This document shows, piece after piece, positions 8,662 to 16,156 of a stretch of DNA of 64,000 nt; position 1 is the first letter of the stretch, and the number at the start of each line of letters is the position of its first letter. The notes under the pieces were generated by a model. It was not told the origin of the DNA, did not search any database, and worked only from the letters and a program-made list of their open reading frames with translations. Source of the stretch: Flavobacterium commune (lineage in GTDB: Bacteria; Bacteroidota; Bacteroidia; Flavobacteriales; Flavobacteriaceae); NCBI RefSeq assembly GCF_001857965.1, contig NZ_CP017774.1, positions 3,038,001 through 3,102,000 on the forward strand. The letters run 5' to 3'. Both the position numbers and the translations under genes were made by a program.

Positions 8662-9768
8662 TTAGAAATCAAGTTTAATTCGGTTAGCAGCTTCCATTTT
8701 CTTTTCATCAATTATTTTGGCATAGACCTGGGTTGTTCTGATGTCTTTGTGTCCTAATAATTTTGATACTGTAAATATATCAGTTCCCAAAGTTAATTGC
8801 AAGGTGGCATAGGTGTGTCTAGCACAATGAAATGTAATAGTTTTGCTTATTCCAGCTTTCATTACCCATTGTTGTAATTTTAGGTTGTGCCAGGCACTGT
8901 ATTTGAGTCCTTTGAATACTCTTTCTTCAGGTTCTCCTATTTCTTTTAATAAATCACGAGCTTGGTCTGAAATTGGCAATGTTTCTGCGCCTTTGGTTTT
9001 CTTTTGTCTGAAACGAATGTACCAACCGTAATCATTAGAGTGTTGTATCTCTGACCATACTAATTTGTTTATATCAGACCATCTTAAACCTGTTAGACAA
9101 CTGAATATAAAAGCTGTTTTTAGAATTGGAATTTCACATTCGTATTTTAGGATGCTTTGTAATTCTTCGAGGGTTAGAAATTCTCTTTCGGTATCTCCTT
9201 GTGGTAAACTTTCTACTTGTTCGGCTGGGTTGGAGCGGATAATTCCGTCTTTAAAAGCTTGTTTTAAAGCTGCTCTAAATTTGTTGAAATAAGAATGTGC
9301 TGAATTATCAGAAAGGTTTTTATTGCTAGGTGTTTTAGCTGTTTTAGTTAAGTATTCTTTGAAGTCTGCCACAAACTTGCTATCAAGTTGTCCGAAAGAA
9401 ATATCTTTAGGGCAAAACTTTCTTAAATGTTTGATGGTACTGTCCCAATTGTCATAGTTGCCTTTGCTTTCTAGTCGTTTTTCGGCTAAGGTTTCCATGT
9501 AGATAATAAAGAAACCTTTTAGTTTTTCTTGATCGTTGAATCCGTACATTCCGTTTTGGATTTCTAAATGTCTTTTAGAACGAATGCTTTCAGCCAAAGA
9601 AAGGATTTTTTTATTTTCGTCTTTTTGAGCTTGTGTTAATTTGCCTGTTTCAGGTTCCGGGATGAGGTACAGTCCTAAATATTCATACTCTCGTTTACCA
9701 TTTTTATAGTAATCGAGATACAGGCTTATTTTTTTGCCTTTTTGTCTTTGTCTTAAAGTTACCTTCAT
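8662..9768 (-). CDS. int: Tyrosine recombinase (integrase) of the element
   Basis: The 368-residue site-specific recombinase has an arm-binding N-terminus (MKVTLRQRQKGKKISLYLDYY), an SAM-like core-binding domain (about 80-180) and a C-terminal catalytic domain. Catalytic residues are visible: R229 in TGLRWSD, lysines in RQKKTKG, H314 and R317 in HCARHTYAT, H340 in LLGHKDIRTT and Y349 in QVYAKI. The gene is intact. It is the type that moves Bacteroidota integrative elements by recombining short identical core sites. Its position close to the mnmE end fits integration there. The excisionase-like gene is immediately upstream (seven bases) and the paralogous pair immediately downstream. Confidence 0.95.
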   Translation of the reverse strand: MKVTLRQRQKGKKISLYLDYYKNGKREYEYLGLYLIPEPETGKLTQAQKDENKKILSLAESIRSKRHLEIQNGMYGFNDQEKLKGFFIIYMETLAEKRLESKGNYDNWDSTIKHLRKFCPKDISFGQLDSKFVADFKEYLTKTAKTPSNKNLSDNSAHSYFNKFRAALKQAFKDGIIRSNPAEQVESLPQGDTEREFLTLEELQSILKYECEIPILKTAFIFSCLTGLRWSDINKLVWSEIQHSNDYGWYIRFRQKKTKGAETLPISDQARDLLKEIGEPEERVFKGLKYSAWHNLKLQQWVMKAGISKTITFHCARHTYATLQLTLGTDIFTVSKLLGHKDIRTTQVYAKIIDEKKMEAANRIKLDF

Positions 9769-9775
9769 GTTACCG

Positions 9776-10159
9776 TTAATTAAAAAGTTTATCTATTTGT
9801 GAACGCTCAATTATTTTCTTCCTCCCAAACTTGTGTGTTTGTAAATCCCCTCGTTTAATCATCCTATTTATTGTCCATCTACTAACCCCGATTAAATCGG
9901 CAGCATCTTGAACGCATAAATAGTTTTTGTTGGTTAGTGAGTTAGGGTTTGCAGTTGGCAAGGTTTGCAAACTTTGCATTGTTTGCTGTTGCTCTATTAA
10001 AGAGTTTTGAATTTTCTCTTCTTTGGCTTTTTGTTTGTAGTGTCTAGAATTACACTTTAGGCAACAATAGCGGGTTAATGTGGTTTTGGCTATATAAGCT
10101 TTTCCACAATAAGTACAGGTTTTCGGTATGGCCATATTACTACTCATAACGTGTTGCAT
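9776..10159 (-). CDS. Zinc-finger plus HTH (excisionase-like) protein
   Basis: The 127-residue protein joins two DNA-related parts. An N-terminal treble-clef-like zinc finger is at about residues 13-40 (C15-x2-C18, then C32/C33 and C36, followed by a basic helix). An excisionase-type HTH is at about 80-126 (LCVQDAADLIGVSRWTINRMIKRG, then KIIERSQIDKLF). A glutamine-rich linker joins them. The start could be the first ATG or one of two internal ATGs four and eight codons later; the finger is kept in all cases. As the first gene inside the element and directly ahead of int, it is a likely recombination directionality factor. Repeated GGCAACAA boxes lie just upstream. Confidence 0.8.
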   Translation of the reverse strand: MQHVMSSNMAIPKTCTYCGKAYIAKTTLTRYCCLKCNSRHYKQKAKEEKIQNSLIEQQQTMQSLQTLPTANPNSLTNKNYLCVQDAADLIGVSRWTINRMIKRGDLQTHKFGRKKIIERSQIDKLFN

Positions 10160-10160
10160 T

Positions 10161-10301
10161 ATGTTGCCTTATGTGGCGAAATGTAGCAATAGGTAGCATC
10201 ATTTGACCAAGGTTGTTGTCATTGAGTTTTGGGCAACAAAATTATTCATAGGGCAACAATTGAACAACAAATATAACGAATAAAGTGTTAATTGGCAACA
10301 A
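10161..10301. repeat. Cluster of GGCAACAA boxes between the att site and the integrase operon
   Basis: GGCAACAA occurs at 10232-10239, 10252-10259 and 10294-10301. A reverse-orientation near copy is at 10161-10168 (ATGTTGCC) and a one-mismatch reverse copy at about 10213-10220. Spacing and position match arm-type integrase or Xis sites next to an att core; this role is inferred. Confidence 0.5.
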
Positions 10302-10366
10302 ATAAAAGAAGGATAATATTTGTAAAATCAATAAAAACAGGTGGTTAGTAATTAAAAGAAAGGTAA

Positions 10367-10384
10367 TTACTTCCCGATACAAAA
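10367..10384 (-). other. Putative attachment core at the 3' end of mnmE
   Basis: The last 18 bases of mnmE encode the conserved FCIGK end plus stop. The integrase operon begins about 200 bases further out. In Salmonella genomic island 1 and relatives the last 18 bases of the same gene (trmE/thdF) are the attachment site of a tyrosine integrase. The matching distal repeat is not inside the window, so the core length is not confirmed. Confidence 0.5.
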
Positions 10385-11770
10385 ATTAGCAAAAATATTC
10401 CCTAATAATTCGTCGTTTGTAACCTGTCCGGTAATCATCCCAAATTGATATAAAGCTTCTTTTATGTCCAGAGCCATCAGGTCGCTGGAAAGATTGGTTT
10501 CTAGGCCATATTTTACTTTTTGAATTTCTTCCAGCGCTTTTAACAACGAATCGTAATGTCTGGTGTTGGTTACAATTGTTTCGTTGTTGCGTAAAGCACC
10601 AGTGTTGACAAACGATAATAATTTATTTTTTAATTCATCAATTCCTACTTTATTTTTAGCGGAAATAAATTGAAGTTGTGCGTTGTGTGTTGTGAGTTGT
10701 GTTTCAATTAACTTGATTTTTTCTTCTGAAAGCAAATCCATTTTATTGATAACAATCAAAAGTGGTTTTAAAGGAAATTGATTTTTAACTTTTTCAATCT
10801 CAATTTTTAGAGCTTCTAAACTCACAACCGATAACTCATAACTGTCAACTAAATAAAGAACCACTTGTGCCTGTTCTATTTTTTCGAAAGTTTTTTTGAT
10901 TCCAATGCTTTCTACATAATCCTGAGTTTCACGAATTCCGGCCGTATCTATAAAACGGAAGCCGATTCCCCCAATGACTAATTCATCTTCGATAGTGTCA
11001 CGAGTTGTTCCGGCAATGTCTGAAACAATGGCGCGCTCTTCATTCAACAAAGCATTCAAAAGGGTTGATTTTCCAACATTAGGTTCGCCTACAATGGCTA
11101 CCGGAATTCCGTTTTTGATAACATTTCCAACAGCGAACGAATCTATTAATCGTTTTAAAACAAATTCGATTCTGTTCAATAATTCATTAAACTGACTTCT
11201 ATCGGCAAATTCCACATCTTCTTCTGCAAAGTCTAATTCGAGTTCAATTAAAGAAGCAAAATTCAATAATTCTTCACGTAATTTGGCAATTTCATTCGAA
11301 AATCCGCCACGCATTTGCTGCATCGCAATTTGGTGTGAAGCTTCGTTGTCAGACGCAATTAAATCGGCTACGGCTTCGGCTTGTGATAAATCGAGTTTTC
11401 CGTTCAAGAAAGCACGTAATGTAAATTCTCCTGCATCGGCCATTCGACAGCCATTTCGAAGCAATAACTGAATAATTTGCTGCTGAATATAAGTAGAGCC
11501 GTGACAGGAAATTTCAACAGTATTTTCGCCAGTATAAGAATTAGGTCCTTTGAAAATAGAAACCAGTACCTGATCCAAAGTTTTTGCACCATCAACAATA
11601 TGCCCTAAATGCAGCGTATGCGTTTTTTGCTTAGTTAAGTCTTTTTCCTTAATTGATTTAAAAACTGAATTAGCGATGCTGATGGCATCCTGACCTGAAA
11701 TACGGATAACGGCAATGGCTCCGGCACCTGAAGCTGTGGCTAGTGCTACTATAGAATCGTTGTTTAGCAT
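10367..11770 (-). CDS. mnmE: tRNA modification GTPase MnmE
   Basis: With MnmG this GTPase builds the carboxymethylaminomethyl group on U34 of certain tRNAs. The N-terminal formyl-THF-binding domain contains SGAGAIAVIRISG, and a helical domain encloses the G domain. Walker A is GEPNVGKST, switch II DTAGIRET and the base-recognition motif NKMD. The strictly conserved C-terminal CIGK is intact, although the integrative element begins directly behind it. The frame extends to a TTG at 11791, but ATG at 11770 (MLNNDSIVALATASG) fits family starts better. The gene is divergent from the universal stress protein gene. Confidence 0.96.
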   Translation of the reverse strand: MLNNDSIVALATASGAGAIAVIRISGQDAISIANSVFKSIKEKDLTKQKTHTLHLGHIVDGAKTLDQVLVSIFKGPNSYTGENTVEISCHGSTYIQQQIIQLLLRNGCRMADAGEFTLRAFLNGKLDLSQAEAVADLIASDNEASHQIAMQQMRGGFSNEIAKLREELLNFASLIELELDFAEEDVEFADRSQFNELLNRIEFVLKRLIDSFAVGNVIKNGIPVAIVGEPNVGKSTLLNALLNEERAIVSDIAGTTRDTIEDELVIGGIGFRFIDTAGIRETQDYVESIGIKKTFEKIEQAQVVLYLVDSYELSVVSLEALKIEIEKVKNQFPLKPLLIVINKMDLLSEEKIKLIETQLTTHNAQLQFISAKNKVGIDELKNKLLSFVNTGALRNNETIVTNTRHYDSLLKALEEIQKVKYGLETNLSSDLMALDIKEALYQFGMITGQVTNDELLGNIFANFCIGK

Positions 11771-11915
11771 TTTCTTAATTATTGGTTGCAAAGGTACTAA
11801 ATCTAATGAAGTATTGTTGAACAGCTCAATATAAAAGAATATTTTGTTGGGAATTAAAGCGTTAAAATTGTATCTTTATTTTATTAGTTGATCTTTAACT
11901 TTTAAGTAATTAAAA

Positions 11916-12749
11916 ATGAAACGCATCTTATTTCCTACCGATTTTTCTGAAGCTGCAACCAATGCTTTTGTACATGCTTTAGAGTTTGCCAAAAGTGTTG
12001 ATGGAGAGTTAGTGTTGCTGCACGCCTTTGATTTGCCTGTTTTTGACAGTCAGTATTTTCCGGAAAATTACATGTTGATATATGAATCAGTAGAATTGGC
12101 TGAATTTGAGGTTTTTAAAGATGAGTTGCCTAAACTGCACGCAATTGCTCAAAAACGCAATTTGAGTCATATTAAAATGACGCATCGATTGATGGACGGC
12201 GATTTATTGCACACCATAGAAAGAGCCATCAAAGAAGATCAAATTGATTATATCATTATGGGAACCGAAGGAGCTAAAAATTGGTCAGATTTACTGCTCG
12301 GTACGCAAACTACAGCGGTAATCTCTGATGTAAGTATTCCTGTTTTTAGCATTCCTGCTAAAGCAGTATTTAAACCTATAAAAAATATTGTTTTTACAAC
12401 CCGATTTAGACCCAAAGATAAAATAGCATTGAAAGAAGTTTTAGTAATTGCTAAAAAAATGAAGGCAAAAATTAAATGTCTTTATGTGAAAAAAGACAGT
12501 TCGGATGTGACAAAAGAAACTATCAAAGAATGGGAAACCGAATTTGCTAATGAACCGATTGATTTTAATGTGATTTTTAGCGAAGAAGTCAAAGAAAGTA
12601 TTTTGGATTTTATCATGTTTAAGGATGTCAATGTTTTGGTTATGTTGACTTACAAACGCAATTTTTTCGAAAATTTATTCCATCATAGTTTAACCGAAGA
12701 TTGTGCTGCTCATTTAGATATTCCTATTCTGGCAATTCCAATAGAGTAA
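11916..12749 (+). CDS. Tandem universal stress protein (UspA family)
   Basis: The 277-residue cytoplasmic protein is made of two Usp domains (about 1-150 and 155-277). The first opens with KRILFPTDFSEAATNAFVHALEFAK and includes IIMGTEGA; the second starts IKNIVFTTRFRPKD and ends AAHLDIPILAIPIE. Fused two-domain Usp proteins are common in Flavobacteriaceae and are linked to stress and growth arrest. The exact ligand is unknown; the second domain has a poor nucleotide-binding loop. It is a single gene, with AT-rich DNA upstream and a hairpin repeat downstream. Confidence 0.92.
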   Translation: MKRILFPTDFSEAATNAFVHALEFAKSVDGELVLLHAFDLPVFDSQYFPENYMLIYESVELAEFEVFKDELPKLHAIAQKRNLSHIKMTHRLMDGDLLHTIERAIKEDQIDYIIMGTEGAKNWSDLLLGTQTTAVISDVSIPVFSIPAKAVFKPIKNIVFTTRFRPKDKIALKEVLVIAKKMKAKIKCLYVKKDSSDVTKETIKEWETEFANEPIDFNVIFSEEVKESILDFIMFKDVNVLVMLTYKRNFFENLFHHSLTEDCAAHLDIPILAIPIE

Positions 12750-12825
12750 TTTATTTTTGAAAAAGATGAAATATAGATCTAACAGATAATAAAGGATTAT
12801 TATAAATTAAATTCCAGAATATTTA

Positions 12826-12874
12826 ACCGCAGATTCGTAGATTTTTAAATATAATAAATCTACGAATCTGCGGT
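12826..12874. repeat. Long intergenic hairpin repeat
   Basis: Perfect 19-base arms (ACCGCAGATTCGTAGATTT and its complement) flank an 11-base AT-rich loop. A partial further copy (AATCTGCGG) follows at about 12888. It lies behind the usp gene and has a T-run on the plus strand, so it may also terminate transcription. The sequence type resembles dispersed palindromic repeats seen in Flavobacterium genomes. Confidence 0.7.
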
Positions 12875-12944
12875 ATTTTTTAATTTCAATCTGCGGGTTT
12901 CTCTTTAGTAGTATTGAGGTAATTTGTATATTAAGTTGTAAATT

Positions 12945-12977
12945 TTGTCAATTTGAGGTTTAGCTGGTTTATATTTG
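12945..12977 (+). promoter_or_regulatory. Putative promoter of the MutS-like gene
   Basis: The -7 box TATATTTG (12970-12977) matches TAnnTTTG, with a TTG at 12945-12947 as a possible -33 element 22 bases upstream. It overlaps the in-frame TTG at 12975 and supports ATG 12996 as the real start. Confidence 0.5.
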
Positions 12978-12995
12978 TATCTCATTTGTTATATT

Positions 12996-14768
12996 ATGGA
13001 TATTTATAAATCTAAGCTTACTTTTTTTACTGGTGAATTAAACAAAATCAACAAAAAATACAATACAATCAGTTTGTTTCGATTGTTGAGCATTTTTCTG
13101 TTTCTAGCTTCAATCTATTTTTACATTCAAAAATCGGAAGGATTTTGGATTCTTTTGGCAGTGATATTTTTTACTTCCTTTTTGTTTTTAATGCGAATTC
13201 ATTCCCGATTGTCTTTTCAAAGACTTTTAACAAAGGCATTGTTGCAAATTAGTGAAGATGAAATTTCGTTTTTAAAAAGAGAAAAAATCCCTTTTGAAAA
13301 CGGAGTGGAATTTCAGGATTTTCACCATCCTTATGCCTATGATTTGGATATTTTCGGAGAACATTCCTTGTTTCAGAATCTAAACAGAACCGCTACTTTT
13401 ATTGGTAAAAAAATATTTGCAACATCTTTATTGTATAAGGCGACTAATGACAAGATTATAGCTAATCAGCAAGCCGTAAAAGAATTAACTGAAAAGTTAG
13501 ATTGGCGTCAGGAGTTTTTGGCTTTTGCCAAAGTAAGTCAGGACAATCAAAGTAGTTATGAAGCTTTGTTGAAATGGAGTAAAAGTTCCCGTTCGGATTT
13601 ATCAAAAACGGCAATTGTTCTTTCTTATGTTTTTCCTGCTTTGTTTTTAGGAACATTGATTGCGTATTTGATTACTAACAGCATTATATTTTTGAGTTGT
13701 ATGTCGTATGTGTTTGTTATTAATTTAATTTTTCTGGGAAAATTTTTTAAACGAATTCAAAGCGAAATTGCAAATGCCGATAACATTGATAAAATTATTG
13801 CCCAATATGGTTTGTTGGTAAAAAAAATTGAAGACGAAAAATTTCATTCTCAAAAGTTAATTGATTTGCAAAAAAGACTTCAATTTAAATCAGCCAATGC
13901 AAGTACACATTTTAAAAAATTATCAGAGTTGTTTTCAAGAATGGATACTATTGCAAATTTAGTTACAGCTACAGTTTTCAATGGTACGTTTCTCTTTAAT
14001 TTTCATGTTTTAAAAGCATTATTAAAGTGGAAAAAAGAGCATTCTGAAGCTATTGAAGATTGGTTAATTGTAATTGGCGAATTCGAAAAACTCAACAGTC
14101 TGGCTAATTTTTCATATAACAATCCGGATTTTGTTTTCCCAACTATTAATTCCGACTATAAAATTGGTTTTTCTAATTTGAGTCATCCTTTGTTAAATCC
14201 AAAAACGAGAGTAGGGAATGATACTCTTTTTTATCCGCAATCATTTATGATTTTAACGGGTTCTAATATGTCCGGAAAAAGTACTTTTTTGAGAAGCTTA
14301 GGGATTAATATGGTCTTGGGCGGTATGGGTTGTGTAGTTTGTGCTTCAGAAGCTACGATTCATCCTTTGCCGGTTTTAGTTTCCATGCGATTATCTGATT
14401 CTTTGTCTGATAGTGAATCGTATTTCTTTGCTGAAATAAAACGCTTAAAACAAATTATGGATTGTTTGGAAGTTGAGCCAGCTTTTGTTTTGCTTGACGA
14501 AATTTTAAGAGGTACTAATTCGGATGATAAACGCAACGGAACTATCGAAGTGCTAAAAAAAGTAATTGCTAAAAAAGCGATTGGTGCTATTGCGACACAC
14601 GATATTGAAGTTTGTTTGACTACCAATGATTATCCGGAAATTTTAAGCAATAATTGTTTTGAAGTTGAAATTAAAGACAATGATTTGCATTTTGATTACA
14701 AATTAAGAGAAGGTATTTGTAAAAATAAAAGTGCTACTTTTTTAATGAAGAAAATGGAGGTTATCTAA
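12996..14768 (+). CDS. MutS-like ATPase lacking the mismatch-recognition domain
   Basis: The 590-residue protein has two hydrophobic helices near the N-terminus (about 20-60) and another pair near 205-245. A helical clamp-like region and a MutS family ATPase domain follow. Walker A is GSNMSGKST (about 422-430), Walker B FVLLDEIL (about 495), and the late IATHD motif is present. The mismatch-binding domain of MutS and the Smr nuclease domain of MutS2 are absent. This shorter, membrane-associated MutS-family type is widespread in Bacteroidota but its role is unclear. ATG at 12996 is preferred over the TTG at 12975 because a promoter box covers the latter. Confidence 0.88.
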   Translation: MDIYKSKLTFFTGELNKINKKYNTISLFRLLSIFLFLASIYFYIQKSEGFWILLAVIFFTSFLFLMRIHSRLSFQRLLTKALLQISEDEISFLKREKIPFENGVEFQDFHHPYAYDLDIFGEHSLFQNLNRTATFIGKKIFATSLLYKATNDKIIANQQAVKELTEKLDWRQEFLAFAKVSQDNQSSYEALLKWSKSSRSDLSKTAIVLSYVFPALFLGTLIAYLITNSIIFLSCMSYVFVINLIFLGKFFKRIQSEIANADNIDKIIAQYGLLVKKIEDEKFHSQKLIDLQKRLQFKSANASTHFKKLSELFSRMDTIANLVTATVFNGTFLFNFHVLKALLKWKKEHSEAIEDWLIVIGEFEKLNSLANFSYNNPDFVFPTINSDYKIGFSNLSHPLLNPKTRVGNDTLFYPQSFMILTGSNMSGKSTFLRSLGINMVLGGMGCVVCASEATIHPLPVLVSMRLSDSLSDSESYFFAEIKRLKQIMDCLEVEPAFVLLDEILRGTNSDDKRNGTIEVLKKVIAKKAIGAIATHDIEVCLTTNDYPEILSNNCFEVEIKDNDLHFDYKLREGICKNKSATFLMKKMEVI

Positions 14769-14793
14769 TTCTGAACAAGAATTTTAAAACGAA

Positions 14794-14829
14794 AAAAAAC
14801 CGCTTTTCTAGGAGGAATCGCGGTTTTTT
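14794..14829. terminator. Bidirectional terminator between the MutS-like gene and dnaN
   Basis: AAAAAACCGC and GCGGTTTTTT form a stem around a 16-base loop, with an A-run on one side and a T-run on the other. It lies between two convergent genes, so it can serve both. Confidence 0.75.
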
Positions 14830-14920
14830 AAATATAAAAAATGGTTGGTTAATAGAGGCACAATGATAAGTATTATATTTGAATATCAAAAATAAAACTT
14901 AATATTTTCTTAATTTTATT

Positions 14921-16039
14921 TTAACTATTTAGCATTACCGGCATAACAAGCATAGTTACTGTTTCACCTTCTTCTAATCCGTCAATTGGAGTTAAAATTC
15001 CGGCACGATTTGGTAATGACATTTCAAGCATAATCATGTCTGATTGTAAGTTAGTTAGCATTTCTGTAAGGAAACGAGAGTTGTAACCTATTTGCATATC
15101 ATCACCTTGGTAATCACAAGTTAACCTTTCTTCGGCTTTGTTGGAATAATCAATATCTTCGGCAGAAACATTCAATTCAGCACCGGCAATTTTCAAACGA
15201 ATTTGGTGTGTTGTTTTATTCGAAAAGATAGCCACACGACGTACAGAACTTAAAAACTGAGAACGGTCAATCATTAATTTGTTTGGATTTTCCTTTGGAA
15301 TAACAGCCTCGTAATTTGGATATTTTCCATCAATCAAACGACACATTAACACGTAGTTGTCAAAAGAAAAAGTAGCATTCGAATCGTTGTATTCAATTTT
15401 TACTTCAGCGTCTGATGTAGAAAGAATATTTTTTAAAATAGTCAATGGTTTTTTAGGCATAATAAAATCAGCAACGTGAGATGCAGTAACATCAGTACGA
15501 GCGTATTTTACTAATTTATGAGCATCAGTAGCAACAAAAGTCAAACCTTGAGGTGAAAACTGGAAGAATACTCCTGACATTACCGGACGCAAATCGTCGT
15601 TTCCGGCAGCAAAAATAGTTTTACTAACCGCAGTTGCCAAAACATCGGCAGGAACTAAAGTTACTGATGGATCATCTAAGTTGATTGCTTTAGGGAATTC
15701 TTCTCCAGGAGCATAGGCTAAGGCATATTTTCCAGAGTTAGAACTAATTTCTATCGTGCTATTTTCTTCTACAGTAAAAGTCAAAGGTTGTTCCGGGAAA
15801 GTTTTTAAAATTTCCAAAAGCAATTTAGCAGGTACGGCAACACTTCCTTTACTGGTAGAGTCGATTGACAAAGTAGCCGACATTGTTGTCTCTAAATCAG
15901 AAGAAGAAACAGTTAATTCGTTATTGTCTAATTCGAATAAGAAGTTATCCAAAATAGGCAAAGTATTGCTGCTGTTGATAACGCTTCCTAAAACCTGTAA
16001 TTGCTTTAATAAGTAGGAACTCGATACTATAAATTTCAT
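14921..16039 (-). CDS. dnaN: DNA polymerase III beta subunit (sliding clamp)
   Basis: The 372-residue protein has three clamp domains, as expected for the ring-shaped processivity factor of replication. It begins MKFIVSSSYLLKQLQVLGSV. Internal FAAGNDDLRPVMSGVFFQ and FVATDAHKLVKYAR are conserved clamp segments. The end IDGLEEGETVTMLVMPVML is close to the usual MPMRL motif. It is a single gene not linked to dnaA in this window. A long inverted repeat lies 34-63 bases upstream of its start, possibly marking control of its transcript. Confidence 0.97.
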   Translation of the reverse strand: MKFIVSSSYLLKQLQVLGSVINSSNTLPILDNFLFELDNNELTVSSSDLETTMSATLSIDSTSKGSVAVPAKLLLEILKTFPEQPLTFTVEENSTIEISSNSGKYALAYAPGEEFPKAINLDDPSVTLVPADVLATAVSKTIFAAGNDDLRPVMSGVFFQFSPQGLTFVATDAHKLVKYARTDVTASHVADFIMPKKPLTILKNILSTSDAEVKIEYNDSNATFSFDNYVLMCRLIDGKYPNYEAVIPKENPNKLMIDRSQFLSSVRRVAIFSNKTTHQIRLKIAGAELNVSAEDIDYSNKAEERLTCDYQGDDMQIGYNSRFLTEMLTNLQSDMIMLEMSLPNRAGILTPIDGLEEGETVTMLVMPVMLNS

Positions 16040-16072
16040 ATGAAGATTATATTTGTTTTTTATTGTAAAATG

Positions 16073-16102
16073 GTATCTTTTATTAGAATTTGCAAAAGAT
16101 AC
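16073..16102. promoter_or_regulatory. Inverted repeat upstream of dnaN
   Basis: GTATCTTTT (16073-16081) and AAAAGATAC (16094-16102) are perfect 9-base arms. With one bulged base the pairing extends to about 14. A TATATTTG -7-like box on the minus strand is at 16110-16117, so the repeat lies in the leader of the dnaN transcript. Confidence 0.45.
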
Positions 16103-16156
16103 ATTTTTACAAATATATCGTAAACAAATCTAGTTTTGAAAATTTTTTATTAACAT

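Noticed and set aside
10160..10366. A tRNA gene as integration target of the element
   Set aside because: No tRNA-like sequence is present; the conserved coding end of mnmE is the only candidate target.
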